Shown: in pieces, positions 1-10,938 of the stretch | How the letters are laid out: each line of letters starts with the position of its first letter | Position numbering within the stretch: position 1 is the first letter of the stretch | Assembly: GCA_036245805.1 (NCBI GenBank) | Contig: BTRK01000003.1 | Location: 35,791,215-35,855,214 of the forward strand | Origin: Pristionchus mayeri | Lineage: Eukaryota > Nematoda > Chromadorea > Rhabditida > Neodiplogasteridae | Direction of reading: 5' to 3' | Length of the DNA stretch: 64,000 nt | Program-made: the position numbers and the translations under genes | The notes under the pieces: generated by a model | The model's input: only the letters and a program-made list of their open reading frames with translations | Databases searched by the model: none | What the model was told of the DNA's origin: nothing

Positions 1-507
1 ATAAAAAATGGACATACCCATCCATTTGAATTTGCTATAATTCAATCTTGTTGATTTTACTACTGCCCTCGCTGGTTTTGAATCCATTTGAGATGAATCC
101 TGGGTGGGGTAATGAGTAGGCTACGGTGCATCTTAAAAGACATGGGCCGCAACGATTGATCGAGAAAGAATAAAAATTGGTTACCGTAATTTTTATGGAG
201 AAGTTCGGTGCATTTCGCTGAGCGTGTTCTTGGTAACTCCAGATGCGGCATGAACAGCACTCGTCGAGTACTTCATGTATGCACATTTGTGGCGATTTCG
301 ATTTTTCGCACTTTGCCAAGGGTCTTCACAGAAATGTTCACTCACTCAGATAGTCTCTCTTACAACTTGGGCGCCTCCTCCTAACACTCAGAAGCTGCAA
401 GGAGGCTACTTCTTCCAGCAGCCGTGCGGCCGCTGCAGCGGATTTGGACAGTACAACAAGAATCCCTGCCAGGTACTGTTGTTTGAGGAAAAAATTCAAT
501 AGTTTGG
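1..507. other. intergenic, nothing recognised
   Basis: Open frames here are short, overlap on both strands and carry no motif I know. The stretch lies downstream of the two minus-strand tRNA genes. Confidence 0.5.
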
Positions 508-579
508 TGCCTCATGCTGGAATCGAACCAGCGACCTTCTGTTTACTAGACAGACGCTCTGCCACTGAGCCAATGAGGC
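508..579 (-). tRNA. tRNA-Thr (anticodon AGT)
   Basis: Read on the minus strand this folds as a complete 72-nt cloverleaf. The 7-bp acceptor stem GCCTCAT/ATGAGGC is perfect, the D stem is GCTC/GAGC, the anticodon stem TCTGT/ACAGA is perfect, and the T stem GCTGG/CCAGC encloses TTCGATT. The seven-base anticodon loop is CTAGTAA, giving anticodon AGT (read as IGT), which decodes Thr ACU/ACC. The discriminator base is A and no CCA is encoded, as expected in a eukaryotic nuclear gene. The internal promoter boxes are intact. It lies 76 bp from a tRNA-Arg gene on the same strand. Confidence 0.95.
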
Positions 580-655
580 ATGTTGTTTTGTGTTCTGCAT
601 TGTAATCAATCTATCAGAGAAATCTTAGTCTTGAGAGATAAAGGACAAAAATTTC

Positions 656-728
656 CGACTACGGTAGGGATCGAACCTACAATCTTCTGCTCCGTAGGCA
701 GACGCGTTATCCATTGCGCCACGCGGCC
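656..728 (-). tRNA. tRNA-Arg (anticodon ACG)
   Basis: A 73-nt cloverleaf on the minus strand. The D stem is GCGC/CGC-type, the anticodon stem TCTGC/GCAGA has loop CTACGGA and so anticodon ACG (Arg CGU/CGC), and the T stem GTAGG/CCTAC encloses TTCGATC. The B box GGTTCGATCCC is perfect. The acceptor stem GGCCGCG/CGTAGTC has two G-U pairs and one C-A mismatch at pair 4, weaker than usual. It could be a functional gene with a worn acceptor stem or a young pseudogene. No intron and no encoded CCA are seen. Confidence 0.85.
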
Positions 729-849
729 ATGTCATAGCCGACTGTCAATTACGTTCATATCCGCCGCTTCCTCTTTCTCGCTTCCGGTATCCCAGATCGA
801 TGTAACAATAATATGACTGCTCATATTGCTAAATGGCTAGAGTGGAAAG

Positions 850-1311
850 ATGAATAGCCATTCAATGGGTAAGAGTGGTGAAGCATCGGATGCGGTCGAC
901 TTCATCGAGGACACGGACAAGCCGTCGCTGAAGAAACCTGAACTTGGAGTGAAGCCCTTCACAAGACATCGTCGTGCCATTCAGTGCTACAACTGCGGCA
1001 AGTGGGGCCATATCGCCATCAAATGTTATCGACTGAAGAAAGAAGGAATACATCCTGATTGTGGAGGATCTGGAGACTTCCGTCATTTCCCGATTGCTAG
1101 AAGGGCTGTGATGAAGGAGTCGAATGTGCGCAGAAGGAAGAACCAGAGAGGAGGTACTGCAGTCGGACACGTCGCTCCGAGACCTCTCTCAACCATCGAT
1201 TGCTACGCCTGCCGCCAACTTGGACACAGGAAGGACATCTGCCCCGAGTTGCTCGATCTGAGAAGGAAGACTCGATTGAGGACAATCGCTTTGGAGGACG
1301 GGGGCATGTAG
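850..1311 (+). CDS. two-CCHC zinc-knuckle protein, Gag-nucleocapsid-like
   Basis: An uninterrupted 153-codon frame. An acidic N-terminus (residues about 10-25) is followed by a basic segment (about 35-45) and a zinc knuckle at about residues 46-59 with CX2CX4HX4C spacing (CYNCGKWGHIAIKC). A basic linker of about 55 residues leads to a second knuckle of the same spacing at about residues 118-131 (CYACRQLGHRKDIC). Such pairs bind single-stranded RNA or DNA in retrotransposon Gag nucleocapsids and in cellular proteins of the CNBP/GIS2 type. No protease, reverse transcriptase or integrase frame follows, so if it is Gag the element has lost Pol. The long linker and the free-standing ATG would also suit a domesticated or cellular protein. 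The first ATG after an upstream stop was taken as the start. Codon use is richer in GC than the surroundings, which supports real coding, past or present. Confidence 0.55.
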   Translation: MNSHSMGKSGEASDAVDFIEDTDKPSLKKPELGVKPFTRHRRAIQCYNCGKWGHIAIKCYRLKKEGIHPDCGGSGDFRHFPIARRAVMKESNVRRRKNQRGGTAVGHVAPRPLSTIDCYACRQLGHRKDICPELLDLRRKTRLRTIALEDGGM

Positions 1312-2704
1312 AGGAAATGCCCCAATGATGTCATTTCCCCTGTGAATTTATGTTATTTAATTCCCTGCAATTAGTAATTAATTAAATAATCAATATAATA
1401 ATTAAATATCATAAGTTAGTAAGCAATCAATCCAATGTCATTACTGTATCACACCGGTCAATTCTTGCTTGAATGGCCGCGTCACCTAAAACTTTCTTGT
1501 GCGCAAACCAAGTGTGCGTCTTCAATTTTGTCAATTCTTGCACTTACCTAAATTTAGTCTCTCTCTTGTTCCCCGTCTTGATAGGTCGTTGTCTTTATTG
1601 TTTTGTTGAGTGATTTCAGTAGTAAATATTATTAATTAAATCTCCTCGTCTTACTTGAGTTTATTAGTGGGAGAGTGCGCCTATTGTGGAGGATAACTCT
1701 CCACTTATCGTCGTTCGGCAGTCGTCTTGTTCCTTTCGCGTCCTTCCATTCTTGAGTCTGTCTTTCTTGTTTTCTGTCTCCTTCTTTCCCTTCGTTGTCT
1801 TTGGCGCAGAGCAGTTGCTTTGTGTCGTCCTTGTGATCGGAACAGTTGTTCCGTGTGAAAATCGTGCGGACCCAGTTGGGAACGTGCGTCGGGCAGTTGT
1901 CCGCTGTTTACCTCGCTTGTTGCGGGCAGCATTTCATTGGGTCGGCGGAAGCCTATCTCCGATTGGGGAATTGCTGTCTAAAACTTGCGTTGTGAACGAT
2001 TTTGCGGCGGTTAGCCTCTAAGTTTCTCGAGTCAGTTAGGCTCTGGGGAGATACGAGGAGAGCCTAATCGTGCACAAGGGCAAAAAATAGATTTTTCGAA
2101 AACGCGGAAATTTTAACTTTTATCGCTCAATTTTTACTCTTCCACGTCCAAAACATCAAAAAATGTCAAATACACGCTAAGCTCGGTGAACTGGACGAAT
2201 ATATGTAATGCTCAAACAGGCAAAGTGCACTAAATTCTTGGTTTATGCCGTTAAATCAAAAAATGGAACGGTCCCGTGAGTTTCAAATGCAACTTTTCTG
2301 GGGTAGGAAAGATCGTAGAGTTCGGATTCGGCAAAATCAGCTGTAAGATAGGGGATATTTTTTTCATGCCAGCCAATTGTTGATCCAAAAATCGATTTTT
2401 CGCATTTTTGAAGATGTAAAAATTTTTTATTCGGTTTTACTTCAACAGTAATGTTGTTCAACTCGCCGAGTTCTTCATTTTCCTTTTTTGAACGACTTTT
2501 TTACTGAACTTTAAAGAAGCTTATGAATTTTTGAATTTTCAAAATGGCCGGAGCCGGATTTTAGGCAGTTTTCAATTTCCGGTTCTACAAAGTTTTCTTG
2601 AGATTAGTGGGCCTTATGTTTATATACCATGAAACTCTCATAGAGATTGGACCACTATGAACAGTTTGTCAAACGGCAGCTGCGATTTCTCAGAAGACCT
2701 GTGT
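1312..2704. other. no gene recognised; pyrimidine-rich part possibly an LTR remnant
   Basis: From about 1320 to 2080 the sequence is unusually rich in T and C with few runs of A, and it lies just downstream of the Gag-like ORF, where a 3' LTR would be. I could not find a second copy, a polypurine tract or a target duplication, so this is only a suggestion. From 2090 to 2704 it is ordinary AT-rich DNA with no motif that I recognise. Confidence 0.25.
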
Positions 2705-3152
2705 TATATGATTTCCAACTTTTTAGAGTGTTTGGATATCTTTCCTGTAGGCGGCGTTCGTTTTTCGGAGGCACTTTCGAGTCCCTGACCCGCTATTTTC
2801 GTTTGCACTAGTGATGCCAAATCGGAGTACACTCTCCTCATTTCACACGCTCTCTCAACGGTCAGGCAGAGCGAGAGAGCGTGTGAAACGAGGAGAGCGC
2901 GCGTCGATTTGGCATCACTAGTTGGCACCCTCCCTCCAACTGTGCCCAAAGTTATTAAAACATTTCAAAAAGTTGGGATTCAGTTCTCCATATCATGTTG
3001 GACATGTACACACAATAACAAAAGGTTTCCTCAACTTTCTCTCAAACATGTTTTCGAAGGGTCATGCAATCAGGACCACGGTGCACCTCCGAAACACGAT
3101 CTCCGCGAACAGGAAAGATATCCAAACACTCTAAAAAGTTGAGACTCATATA
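2705..3152. repeat. MITE-like inverted-repeat element, about 450 bp
   Basis: The ends are inverted copies of each other over about 40 bp. The left end starts TATATGA and continues TTTTTAGAGTGTTTGGATAT at about 2721; the right end at 3107-3152 is its reverse complement with few changes. There is no coding capacity. A smaller perfect-ended palindrome (2807-2922) sits inside it. Confidence 0.75.
2807..2922. repeat. 116-bp palindromic MITE nested in the larger one
   Basis: The terminal 18 bp ACTAGTGATGCCAAATCG are perfectly inverted at the other end. The stem continues imperfectly through the CTCTCCTC and TTTCACACGCTCTC blocks to a short loop. Only the inner element has this GC-rich, CT-rich composition. 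Confidence 0.75.
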
Positions 3153-4582
3153 TATGAAACATTTTGAACATGATTAAACAAAAACCAGATTTGTATATAC
3201 ATTTCCCGAAAAGTTATGAATGTCCAAAAAATGGTCATTCAAAAAAGTGATTTTTTCATGCCCTGAGGGCAAATTAAGAGTTTATGTTTTCATATTCTCA
3301 GGATGAACTTTACCGATCATTTTTTTGCCTGTCGATCATTTTTTTGCCTTGAAAGAGTCTCGAGGTCGTTTAGAAGCCGAGATCTGAATTTCCGACTTCG
3401 ATTTTGCATCAAGGCTGCAGCCAATGTGCGACCGAGCAGCAACTTCAAATTTATATTCTGGATAGGCCTCGGTCCTATCTCTAACGTCAGAAAGTGTGGC
3501 AAGCTGGAAAAAATCTGTGTAAGAATAACGCCTGTTAGAAAAAGTAATATTCGAATGCGTCATCACTACGTAATCAGTTATGATGCACGTGATGACACAT
3601 TATGTGCATCGTATTCCTCGATCGATTTGGCGAATAGCACCACAACATCCTAATTGCTAAATAGATCAGCGGAAAAGTTATATCCTTCCTCAGTGTGAGG
3701 AGAGTCTATCATCTTGTATCATAATACTTAAGTAATTATTCGTCTTTCGTTGCGCCACCGAGCGTAGATAAAATATATACTAAACACAGGTGAAGAGTCG
3801 TCCTTACTTGAGTGGAAAAAAGGAGACTCAGAATATGCGGTAATCATAATCCGACCATTAGATATGTGCTGCACTGATCTAAAATTGTTGAATCTCAATC
3901 GCGCTTGCAATCTACAGCACACGTTTATTTAAATTATAAAACAAACAATGATCAATATTATAATTTGCTTCTGGCCTATATTAGACATAACTGTTTTGAG
4001 ATATACTAGAGAGAGAGTGAGTGTATGTGCGACGCAGAAAATATTAAGTGGATGCGCGAAAACGAAATAAACATTTTACCTTTTCCAGTATCTGAAATCT
4101 CAAGAAATGCCTCGGGCAGTTAGCCATTATGAACTTGGTTATGGGCGAAATCTGATGTGGTGTCTGAATTTATTCAGCGATATGACTTTTTAAACTCATG
4201 CTAACAATTGTCCGATTCTTACGGAAACGGGCTCATAAACGCGATATTTCGCACCGGATGAGAATGGGGGTGAGGTGATACGTGTATGACTCTCTCTGGT
4301 TCGCTAGTTCATACTAGATATTATTGTTTTATTTTATTCCATCATCCCAAATCTCTTGTTGGGGTATGAAACAATCTGCACAGCTTTATTTTTACGATGC
4401 CGCGAGAAAGCGCCATGCTAGTTTTTTTTTCAATGTTGACATGATTTGCATGCATTTTCGAAGATTAAAAAAATGGTGACGGTTCACGAATGTGTTCCGG
4501 CGAAGCGTTATTAGATGTTATTAGTATTTATTTGAAAAATTGTTAAAATATGATTTACCTCGTTTGAATTAATCCCTCTTAG
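3153..4582. other. intergenic, nothing recognised
   Basis: No supported gene. A 17-bp direct repeat, CGATCATTTTTTTGCCT, occurs twice with a 19-bp period at 3314-3349. The open frames here lack coding signals. Confidence 0.4.
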
Positions 4583-4630
4583 ATGCACCGATCAGAAGCG
4601 CGTCGATTTCTGATAAGATGGAAATAAGGT
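4583..4630 (+). pseudogene. degenerate exon module X (copy 1)
   Basis: After a CTCTTAG acceptor the sequence ATGCACCGATCAGAAGCGCG matches the start of the module seen better preserved at 7745, 17531 and 59783. The second half has collapsed and the frame is lost. A GGTTAA-type end replaces the usual GTGAGA donor. Confidence 0.4.
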
Positions 4631-4685
4631 TAAAAGTATTTTTTCTGAGCAGGCGATTTATTGATGAAAAACTATGGATGGATGA

Positions 4686-4735
4686 ACCAGGCGCACTCGG
4701 GTTGCGCGTGTCCACCATGGTTGACTCTTCTCCAT
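4686..4735 (+). pseudogene. degenerate exon-like module C (copy 1)
   Basis: The block can be read as DEPGALGLRV, related to LVEPGALGL-type copies at 7352, 16916, 26823 and 29028. It lies about 100 bp downstream of a module X copy. The flanking intron-like sequence is also similar between copies. Confidence 0.35.
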
Positions 4736-4775
4736 GTTAGCCAAATGTTCCACATAGAACGGCGAAAACACTTAT

Positions 4776-6674
4776 CACAGGTATCATGAGTCAGTGAAGG
4801 AAGCCGCGAACAATTTTTTTCAAACCCATTCAAAATCGACCATACTATGGTGGGATGATATACTAGTGAGAAGATTTCGAACGAGTAGGACCATTTGCCC
4901 CAGAGCCGTCTTTTTGGAAATTTCCGGCTTTACAGCCGGATGTGCTGTATTTCAGCTTCCAGATGAGCTACAGAGATGGTGTTGAGCTCAAAATGTGCGG
5001 AAAATTATTTCCTGAAACTTATATGATGAAAGGAAAGCTTGAAACGCAGCCGTTAAGAATGTAGATCTTAAAAAGTGGAATCGGAGCATGAAAATAAATA
5101 TTTTCATCATGACAGAAGTCGAGTCCATGGAATTTTATTGCATATTATTGAAGTTAATGAGTCCTCATGCACAATAAAAATATAAAAAATGGAAATCGAT
5201 TGAGGCATGTTTTTGATATTTCACATTCAATGTTGATCAGTGGCTATTTCGCACAATGAAATTGCTCGTTCTCTTTTCCCGCTTATTTAATACACATCAA
5301 TGCAACAAAAACGAGAGTTGCTAGGCCACATACGTTATATTGTGCTCCAAGATCGAAGTTTTATTGGTATCTAAAAATCGTATTTCAGAACCTCCAAAAA
5401 TACGAAGTTTACGTATCAATAATTCAAGATTCTCAAAAGAGTAGATGCTGATTCAATATACATGTTGTAATAGGTATCACCATAAGTAAAAAAATTTACA
5501 AAAAAGCCGCGTAAATCATACATAAGGTATAGATATTGTTGTCAGAAAATGTAAAAATCGGAGATGACTTATGTGAAAATAATTATTTTTGAGCTTAGTT
5601 TTGTTACAATTGATAATCTTTGTAGGTCAATAATTATATGTAAGGGAGTGTAATCGCATAGCATCGAAGTACTGACAGTTTACATGATTACACAACTCTC
5701 AAAATATTCACTGTTGAAATTTGTGAATTTTTTTAGAATTGATAAAATTCACGCGTTTCGCGATGTTTTCTGAATTATCTCGTTCCGATTTAATTATTTA
5801 CCTACAAAGATTATCAATTGTAACAAAACTAAGCTCAAAAATAATTATTTTCACATAAGCCATCTCCGATTTTTACATTTTCTGACAACAATATCTATAC
5901 CTTATGTATGATTTACGCGGCTTTTTTGTAAACATTTTTACTTACGGTGATACCTATTACAACTTGTATATTGAATCAGCATCTACTCTTTTGAGAATCT
6001 TGAATTATTGATACATAAAATTCGGATTTTTGGAGGTTCTGAAATACGATTTTTTAGATACCAATAAAACTTCGATCTTGGAGCACAATATAACGTACGT
6101 GGTCTAGCAACTCTCGTTTTTGTTGCACTGATGTGCATTAAATAAGCGGGAAAAGAGAACGAGCAATTTCATTGTGCGAAATAGCCACTGATCAACATTG
6201 AATGTGAAATATCAAAAAACATGCCTCAATCGATTTCCATTTTTATATTTTTATTGTGCATGAGGACTCATTAACTTCAATAATATGCAATAAAATTCCA
6301 TGGACTCGAGTTCTGTCATGATGAAAATATTTATTTTCATGTTCCGATTCCACTTTTTCAGATCTACATTCTTAACGGCTGCGTTTCAAGCTTTTCTTTC
6401 AACATAAAAGTTTCAGGAAATAATTTTCCGCACATTTTGAGCTCAACGTCATCTCTGTAGCTCATGGGAGCTGAAATACACTTCCGCACATCATGCACAT
6501 CCGGCTGTAAAGCCGGAAATTTCCTAAAAGCCGGCTCTGGTGCAAATGGTCCTACTCGTTCGAAATCTTCTCACTAGTATATCATCCCACCATAGTATGG
6601 TCGATTTTGAATGGGTTTGAAAAAAATTGTTCGCGATGGTGCTGTTTTTGCTTCATGGACTCGTGACACATGTG
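4776..6674. mobile_element. foldback element FB-B1 (1.9 kb)
   Basis: A long inverted repeat, the two halves being near-mirror images around about 5725. The left end CACAGGTATCATGAGTCA is mirrored by CTCGTGACACATGTG at the right end. The element is flanked by TTAT on both sides (4772-4775 and 6675-6678), a probable 4-bp target duplication. Each arm holds a small hairpin, CCGGCTTTACAGCCGG (4924-4939), and the block CAGCTYCCAGATGAGCT. No transposase frame is seen, so it is non-autonomous. Members of the same family are at 8099, 33452, 44922 and 56554. Confidence 0.8.
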
Positions 6675-7351
6675 TTATATATAATTTTTGTAATGGTGTA
6701 CTACTCATCCCACGCTTCCGCCTCTCAGAGTCCCTCTACCGAGGAGATGTGAGATGTGATCTCGGGAATTGATTTCGAATGAATGCAATATTCAAATTTG
6801 TACTCAAACATAGCTTTGAGCTAGTGGTTTCGATGAGTGCAAAAAGCTGCTGAAAATATGATCATTATAATGATGACTGCCAAGGGGCCAATATTAGTTG
6901 TTCAAGCAGTGCCGAAAACTTTCGGAAAAGTTAGGGAACCTCGTCGCAGAATTGTTATGTTTGTGCACGAACAGGACAATGGCATTACCTCTGGCTGCGT
7001 GGCCCAGGTTTTCAGCAACTGCAACAACACTGATGCATCATGATTTTTGAGTTGATGAAATCCAATCCCTACGATTTGTTCTGTTTTCCCTCAATGGTGT
7101 ATTTTCCCCTTCAAGCTTCATTCTAACTTCTTTCACCCCCCGAAATTTTTAGCTTGTTATTCCTGATCATTGTTTCGTTATGCTGGCTCAGAGTGACGGA
7201 GTTCTCCCACATCATCGAAGACTTCGAGATCGATAAGACGGTACCGACTGTGATGGTTCTGATTCTGTAAGGTATCTGGGGAAGGGTTAGTTAAGAAGCG
7301 ATGATTGGCTAATCGTAGGGATAAAAATGGTACAAGCGGCAATTAATTGGG
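6675..7351. other. intergenic, no supported gene
   Basis: A 68-codon open frame at 6837-7043 has mildly basic, mixed composition but no motif and no neighbour that supports it. I do not call it a gene. Confidence 0.35.
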
Positions 7352-7425
7352 CTTTTGGTTAAACCAGGAGCACTCGTGTTGCATATGGTCCCCAAGTTTG
7401 GCTCATCCCGCTCGTCAGCAATCTC
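7352..7425 (+). pseudogene. degenerate exon-like module C (copy 2)
   Basis: The block reads LVKPGALVL followed by an open stretch, matching the LVEPGALGL consensus of the other module C copies. It lies about 320 bp upstream of a module X copy. Confidence 0.4.
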
Positions 7426-7744
7426 TCTTTCCTATCTCGTCTTATGCACAAGCAATGTATTAAATGTGTTATATCCTCCGGATGTGTGGTCATATTTTTA
7501 ACAATTCTTGCAACACCTAGTCATATTTGGAACTTGTGTGAAATTTTTTTTAAAATGGGTTGCTCAATTATTATCACGTCCATTCATCCGAACTTTATGT
7601 TGTCTATGCAGCGGTAACTCACCTGGCATGGAATTATTTTATTCTTCTATCATTGTGCTCCAATACCCATTTTAATAGTAATATTGGTTTTGTCCCGAAC
7701 AATATATGATTAATGTATGTTGATGTTAACCCGACTCTTTGCAG

Positions 7745-7825
7745 ATGCGCCGACCGCAATCGCGTCTCCTTATCGCCATCGACGAGATGGTGGATGAGAT
7801 TACGATCGACGTCCTTAGAGGGGAG
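7745..7825 (+). pseudogene. exon-like module X (copy 2), open
   Basis: An 81-bp block in phase 0 between a CTCTTTGCAG acceptor and a GTGAGA donor. It is open for 27 codons and reads with an acidic, amphipathic core (LLIAIDEMVDEITIDVL). Compared with copies at 17531 and 59783 it has lost 4 bp near the start. The upstream 20 bp (TAACCCGACTC) also match the region before the copy at 16026, so intron sequence was duplicated together with the exon. Function unknown; no intact gene could be assembled around it. Confidence 0.45.
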
Positions 7826-8814
7826 GTGAGAACGAGATCGCATCCATTGTGCACATTCTCTCTGTTTGTGTGATCTGCTAATCAGAGTTCATGTACTTTG
7901 GACATAGCGATGTTAAACCATATAACTTAGGCTGAAAAATTATTATCGTTGCGTCAGTTCAGTGTGTTCATAATGCTTTCTTCATATCCAACTTCACCGA
8001 TCATTAGAATGTTTTGACTATAACTATAATTACCATGCACAAATTGAGAGTATATTTGCGATTTCACTGCATTTGCTTCACTGCACAGCTTGGTGCGCTA
8101 CAGGTATCATGAGTCAGTGGAGGAAAAAGCCAACCTCGGGAACAATTTCCAACTTTTATTTTTTGTTTTGCTTCGTATTATAGTGGTAGCATACACTAGA
8201 GACAACTTCTTGAAATTTCTGGGTCCCAGGTCCCAGAACCGTCATTTAGGAATTTTCCGGTTTTGTAGCCGGCTCTACTGTATTACAGCTCCCAGATGAG
8301 CTAGAGAGCTGGCATTGGGCGGCGTGGAAAAATCAGTTGAACAACTTTTAAGTTGAAAGGTAGGCCGTAGGATTGCAAGTTCATAAACTATGAACAACAA
8401 ACTGAAATTTCAAATAAAAATAAAATCATAGCATCTCGGTAAGGGACAAACCCAGTGAATTTTATTATAGATTATGGAAGAACAAGTCCATACGCGTATA
8501 AAGAAAAATTGAAATAGACAACTTCAGGGTGGCCTACGCCCGCTGTATTTCTCTGAATGTTGAAAACCATCAATTTCAAATTTTGAAAAATTATCAGCTC
8601 GCAGATTTATCATACAAATCGATCAGTTAAACCAATTTCTAACATTACTCGATCAATGAAGTTAGATGATGTTGAAAGAGCACAAAATTTCAGCACTTCA
8701 AAAAAATCGATTTTCAAGACATCTCAAAAGCCAAATTCGAGCGCATCCAGCTCACGATTTAGCGTTCCCTGAAAATGAAATCAAATCGTTCTCAATACAT
8801 TTCACAATCATGAA

Positions 8815-9125
8815 TAGCGTTCCGAAAGTGAGACGTTTCCCTCGAGAGACGCGAAATGAAACTCACTTCTCTCTCTTTCACGTCTCCCTCGGAGACGTCT
8901 CTCGGTCGAAAATGAGAGGGATACGTGTCGAGAGACCTCTCGCCCTTTGTTTTACACTCAAAAACAACATCAACAAAAACAACAACAACAGCTACAAACA
9001 ACACCACAGACGTGAAAAAGTGTAAACAAAATGATAGAGACGTTTCACGTCTCCAATAACAAAAAGGAAACGTCGCTCTTTCCTTTGTTTGAAGTCTCCT
9101 CGAGTGAGTCATTTTCGGAACCCTA
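8815..9125. mobile_element. hAT-like MITE, 311 bp, 8-bp target duplication
   Basis: The ends TAGCGTTCCGAAA and (mirrored) TAGGGTTCCGAAA form terminal inverted repeats. It is flanked by ATCATGAA on both sides (8807-8814 and 9126-9133). The sister arm of the host foldback at about 10225-10245 has the same sequence with a single ATCATGA and no insertion, so the empty site is visible in this window. An 8-bp duplication and TAGGG-like ends suggest the hAT superfamily. There is no coding capacity. Confidence 0.8.
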
Positions 9126-9257
9126 ATCATGAACACATTCTGGCATTTTGAGTGTTCCAGCCCATTTCAGACCCGTGATTTAAATTCTCAAACTTGCTGG
9201 ATCGTGATGTGAGAAATTCAAAATAATCATATTTTGACAAAAAGGTAATGGATCTCG

Positions 9258-9896
9258 GCCATAGTTGCCCAACACTGGCGGCGGGGTATTTTCACACCAT
9301 GACCCCCTATTCATGGTTTCGCACTGCTCCCCTCGATTTGAGGGGAGCAGTGCGAAACGACGTATAGGGGGTCATGGTCAAAAATCAATTGGCAGGTCAA
9401 TGGTAGGTCAAGACTAGGTACCGTACCCAAATCGATAGTACAGTACCCCCGATACCGTATACCACTGCCGTAACCCGCTAGTATCGCAAACTAACTTTAT
9501 TTGCAAAAAGTCCTGGTACCGTGCCCAATCGATTGTACAATACCCAAGTCGCTACCGTTACCCAGTTCCATGGGACAGATTCAGTTCCTTGGGTCAAACA
9601 ATTTTCTAAAATTTTCATACATTTTTCCAAAAATCCTAAATCGATTACAAAAAAAAAAAATAAAAATAAAGTTAGTTTGCGATATTAGCGGGTTACGGTA
9701 GTGGTATACGGTAGCGGGGGTACTGTACTATCGATTTGGGTACGGTACCTAGTCTTGACCTACCATTTACCTGCCAATTGATTTTTGACCATAACCCCCA
9801 TACGTCGTTTCGCACTGCTCCCCTCAAATCGAGGGGAGCAGTGCGAAACCATGAATAGGGGGTCATGGGTGTCGCCGCCGGCGTGGGCAACTATGA
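9258..9896. repeat. foldback FB-I inside FB-B2 (TACCGTA family)
   Basis: The outer ends ATAGTTGCCCA mirror each other, followed by inverted blocks around GACCCCCTAT and GCACTGCTCCCCTC, which themselves form a local hairpin in each arm. Further in, each arm holds two degenerate units of about 100 bp rich in TACCGTA/CAGTACCC words. The same units make up the arms of the larger element at 41355-42662. Confidence 0.75.
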
Positions 9897-10938
9897 TCTC
9901 GGCTCTTTTCGATCACTAAAATCATTTTATGAGCAGAATATATAGAAAACACTGACAATGCCAACATGGTGATCGTTTAAAAGATATGAAATATATGTGA
10001 ACGTTGACATTTCGAATTTTGGAATACACTTGAAAATGGCATAAATTTTAACATGTTTCATCTCTATTGCTCTCAAGATTATTTTTGGAGGTTGAAAATA
10101 CATAGAATTCATTACAATTTAATTGAAATATAAATATTTCAAATTTCTCACATCACGAACCAGCAAGTTCGACAATTGAAATCACGGGTCTGGAATGGGC
10201 TGGAAGACTCAAAATCCCAGAATGTGTTCATGATTGTGGAATGTATTGAGAACGATTTGATTTCATTTTCAGGAAACGCTAAATCGTGAGCTGGATGCGC
10301 TCGAATTTGGCTTTTGAGATGCCTTGAAAATCGATTTTTTGAACTGCTAAAATTTCGCGCTCTTTCAACATCATCTAACTTCATTGATCGAGTAATGTTA
10401 GAAATTGGTTTAACTGATCGATTTGTATGATAAATCTGCGAGCTGATAATTTTTCAAAATTTAAAATTGATGGTTTTCAACATTCAGAGAAATACAGCGG
10501 GCGTAGGCCACCCTGAAGTTGCCTATTTCAATTTTTCTGTATACGCGTATGGACTTGTTCTTCCATAATCTGTAATAAAATTCACTGGGTTTGTCCGTTA
10601 CCGAGATGCTATGATTTTATTTTTATTTGAAATTTCAGTTTGTTGTTCATAGTCTATGAACTTGCAATCCTACGGCTTACATTTCAACATAAAGTTGTTC
10701 AACTGATTTTTCCACGCATTTTGAGCCCAATGCCAGCTCTCTAGCTCATCTGGGAGCTGTAATACAGTAGAGCCGGGTACAAAACCGAAAAATTCCTAAA
10801 TGACGGTTCTGGGACCTGGGACCCAGAAATTTCAAGAAGTTGTCTCTAGTGTATGCTACCACTATAATATGAAGCAAAACAAAAAAATTAAAGTTGGAAA
10901 TTGTTCCCGCACACCTCCACTGACTCATGATACCCGTG

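Larger units (their letters stand above)
8099..10938. mobile_element. foldback element FB-B2 (2.8 kb) with nested insertions
   Basis: Ends CAGGTATCATGAGTCAGTGG (left) and its mirror CCACTGACTCATGATACC (right). The arms pair across an axis near 9520; for example 8787-8800 pairs with 10241-10254. The same conserved terminal block as in FB-B1 is present at both ends (GAATTTTCCGGTTTTG, then CAGCTCCCAGATGAGCT). The left arm carries a hAT-like MITE missing from the right arm, and the centre is occupied by a second foldback. Open frames in the arms are mirror pairs and not genes. Confidence 0.8.

Noticed and set aside
1320..2080. Definite LTR
   Set aside because: No second copy, primer-binding site or target duplication was found, so it is mentioned only as a possibility.
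3303..3653. 116-codon plus-strand ORF
   Set aside because: Overlapped by equally long minus-strand frames, contains a direct repeat in T-rich DNA, and shows no motif.
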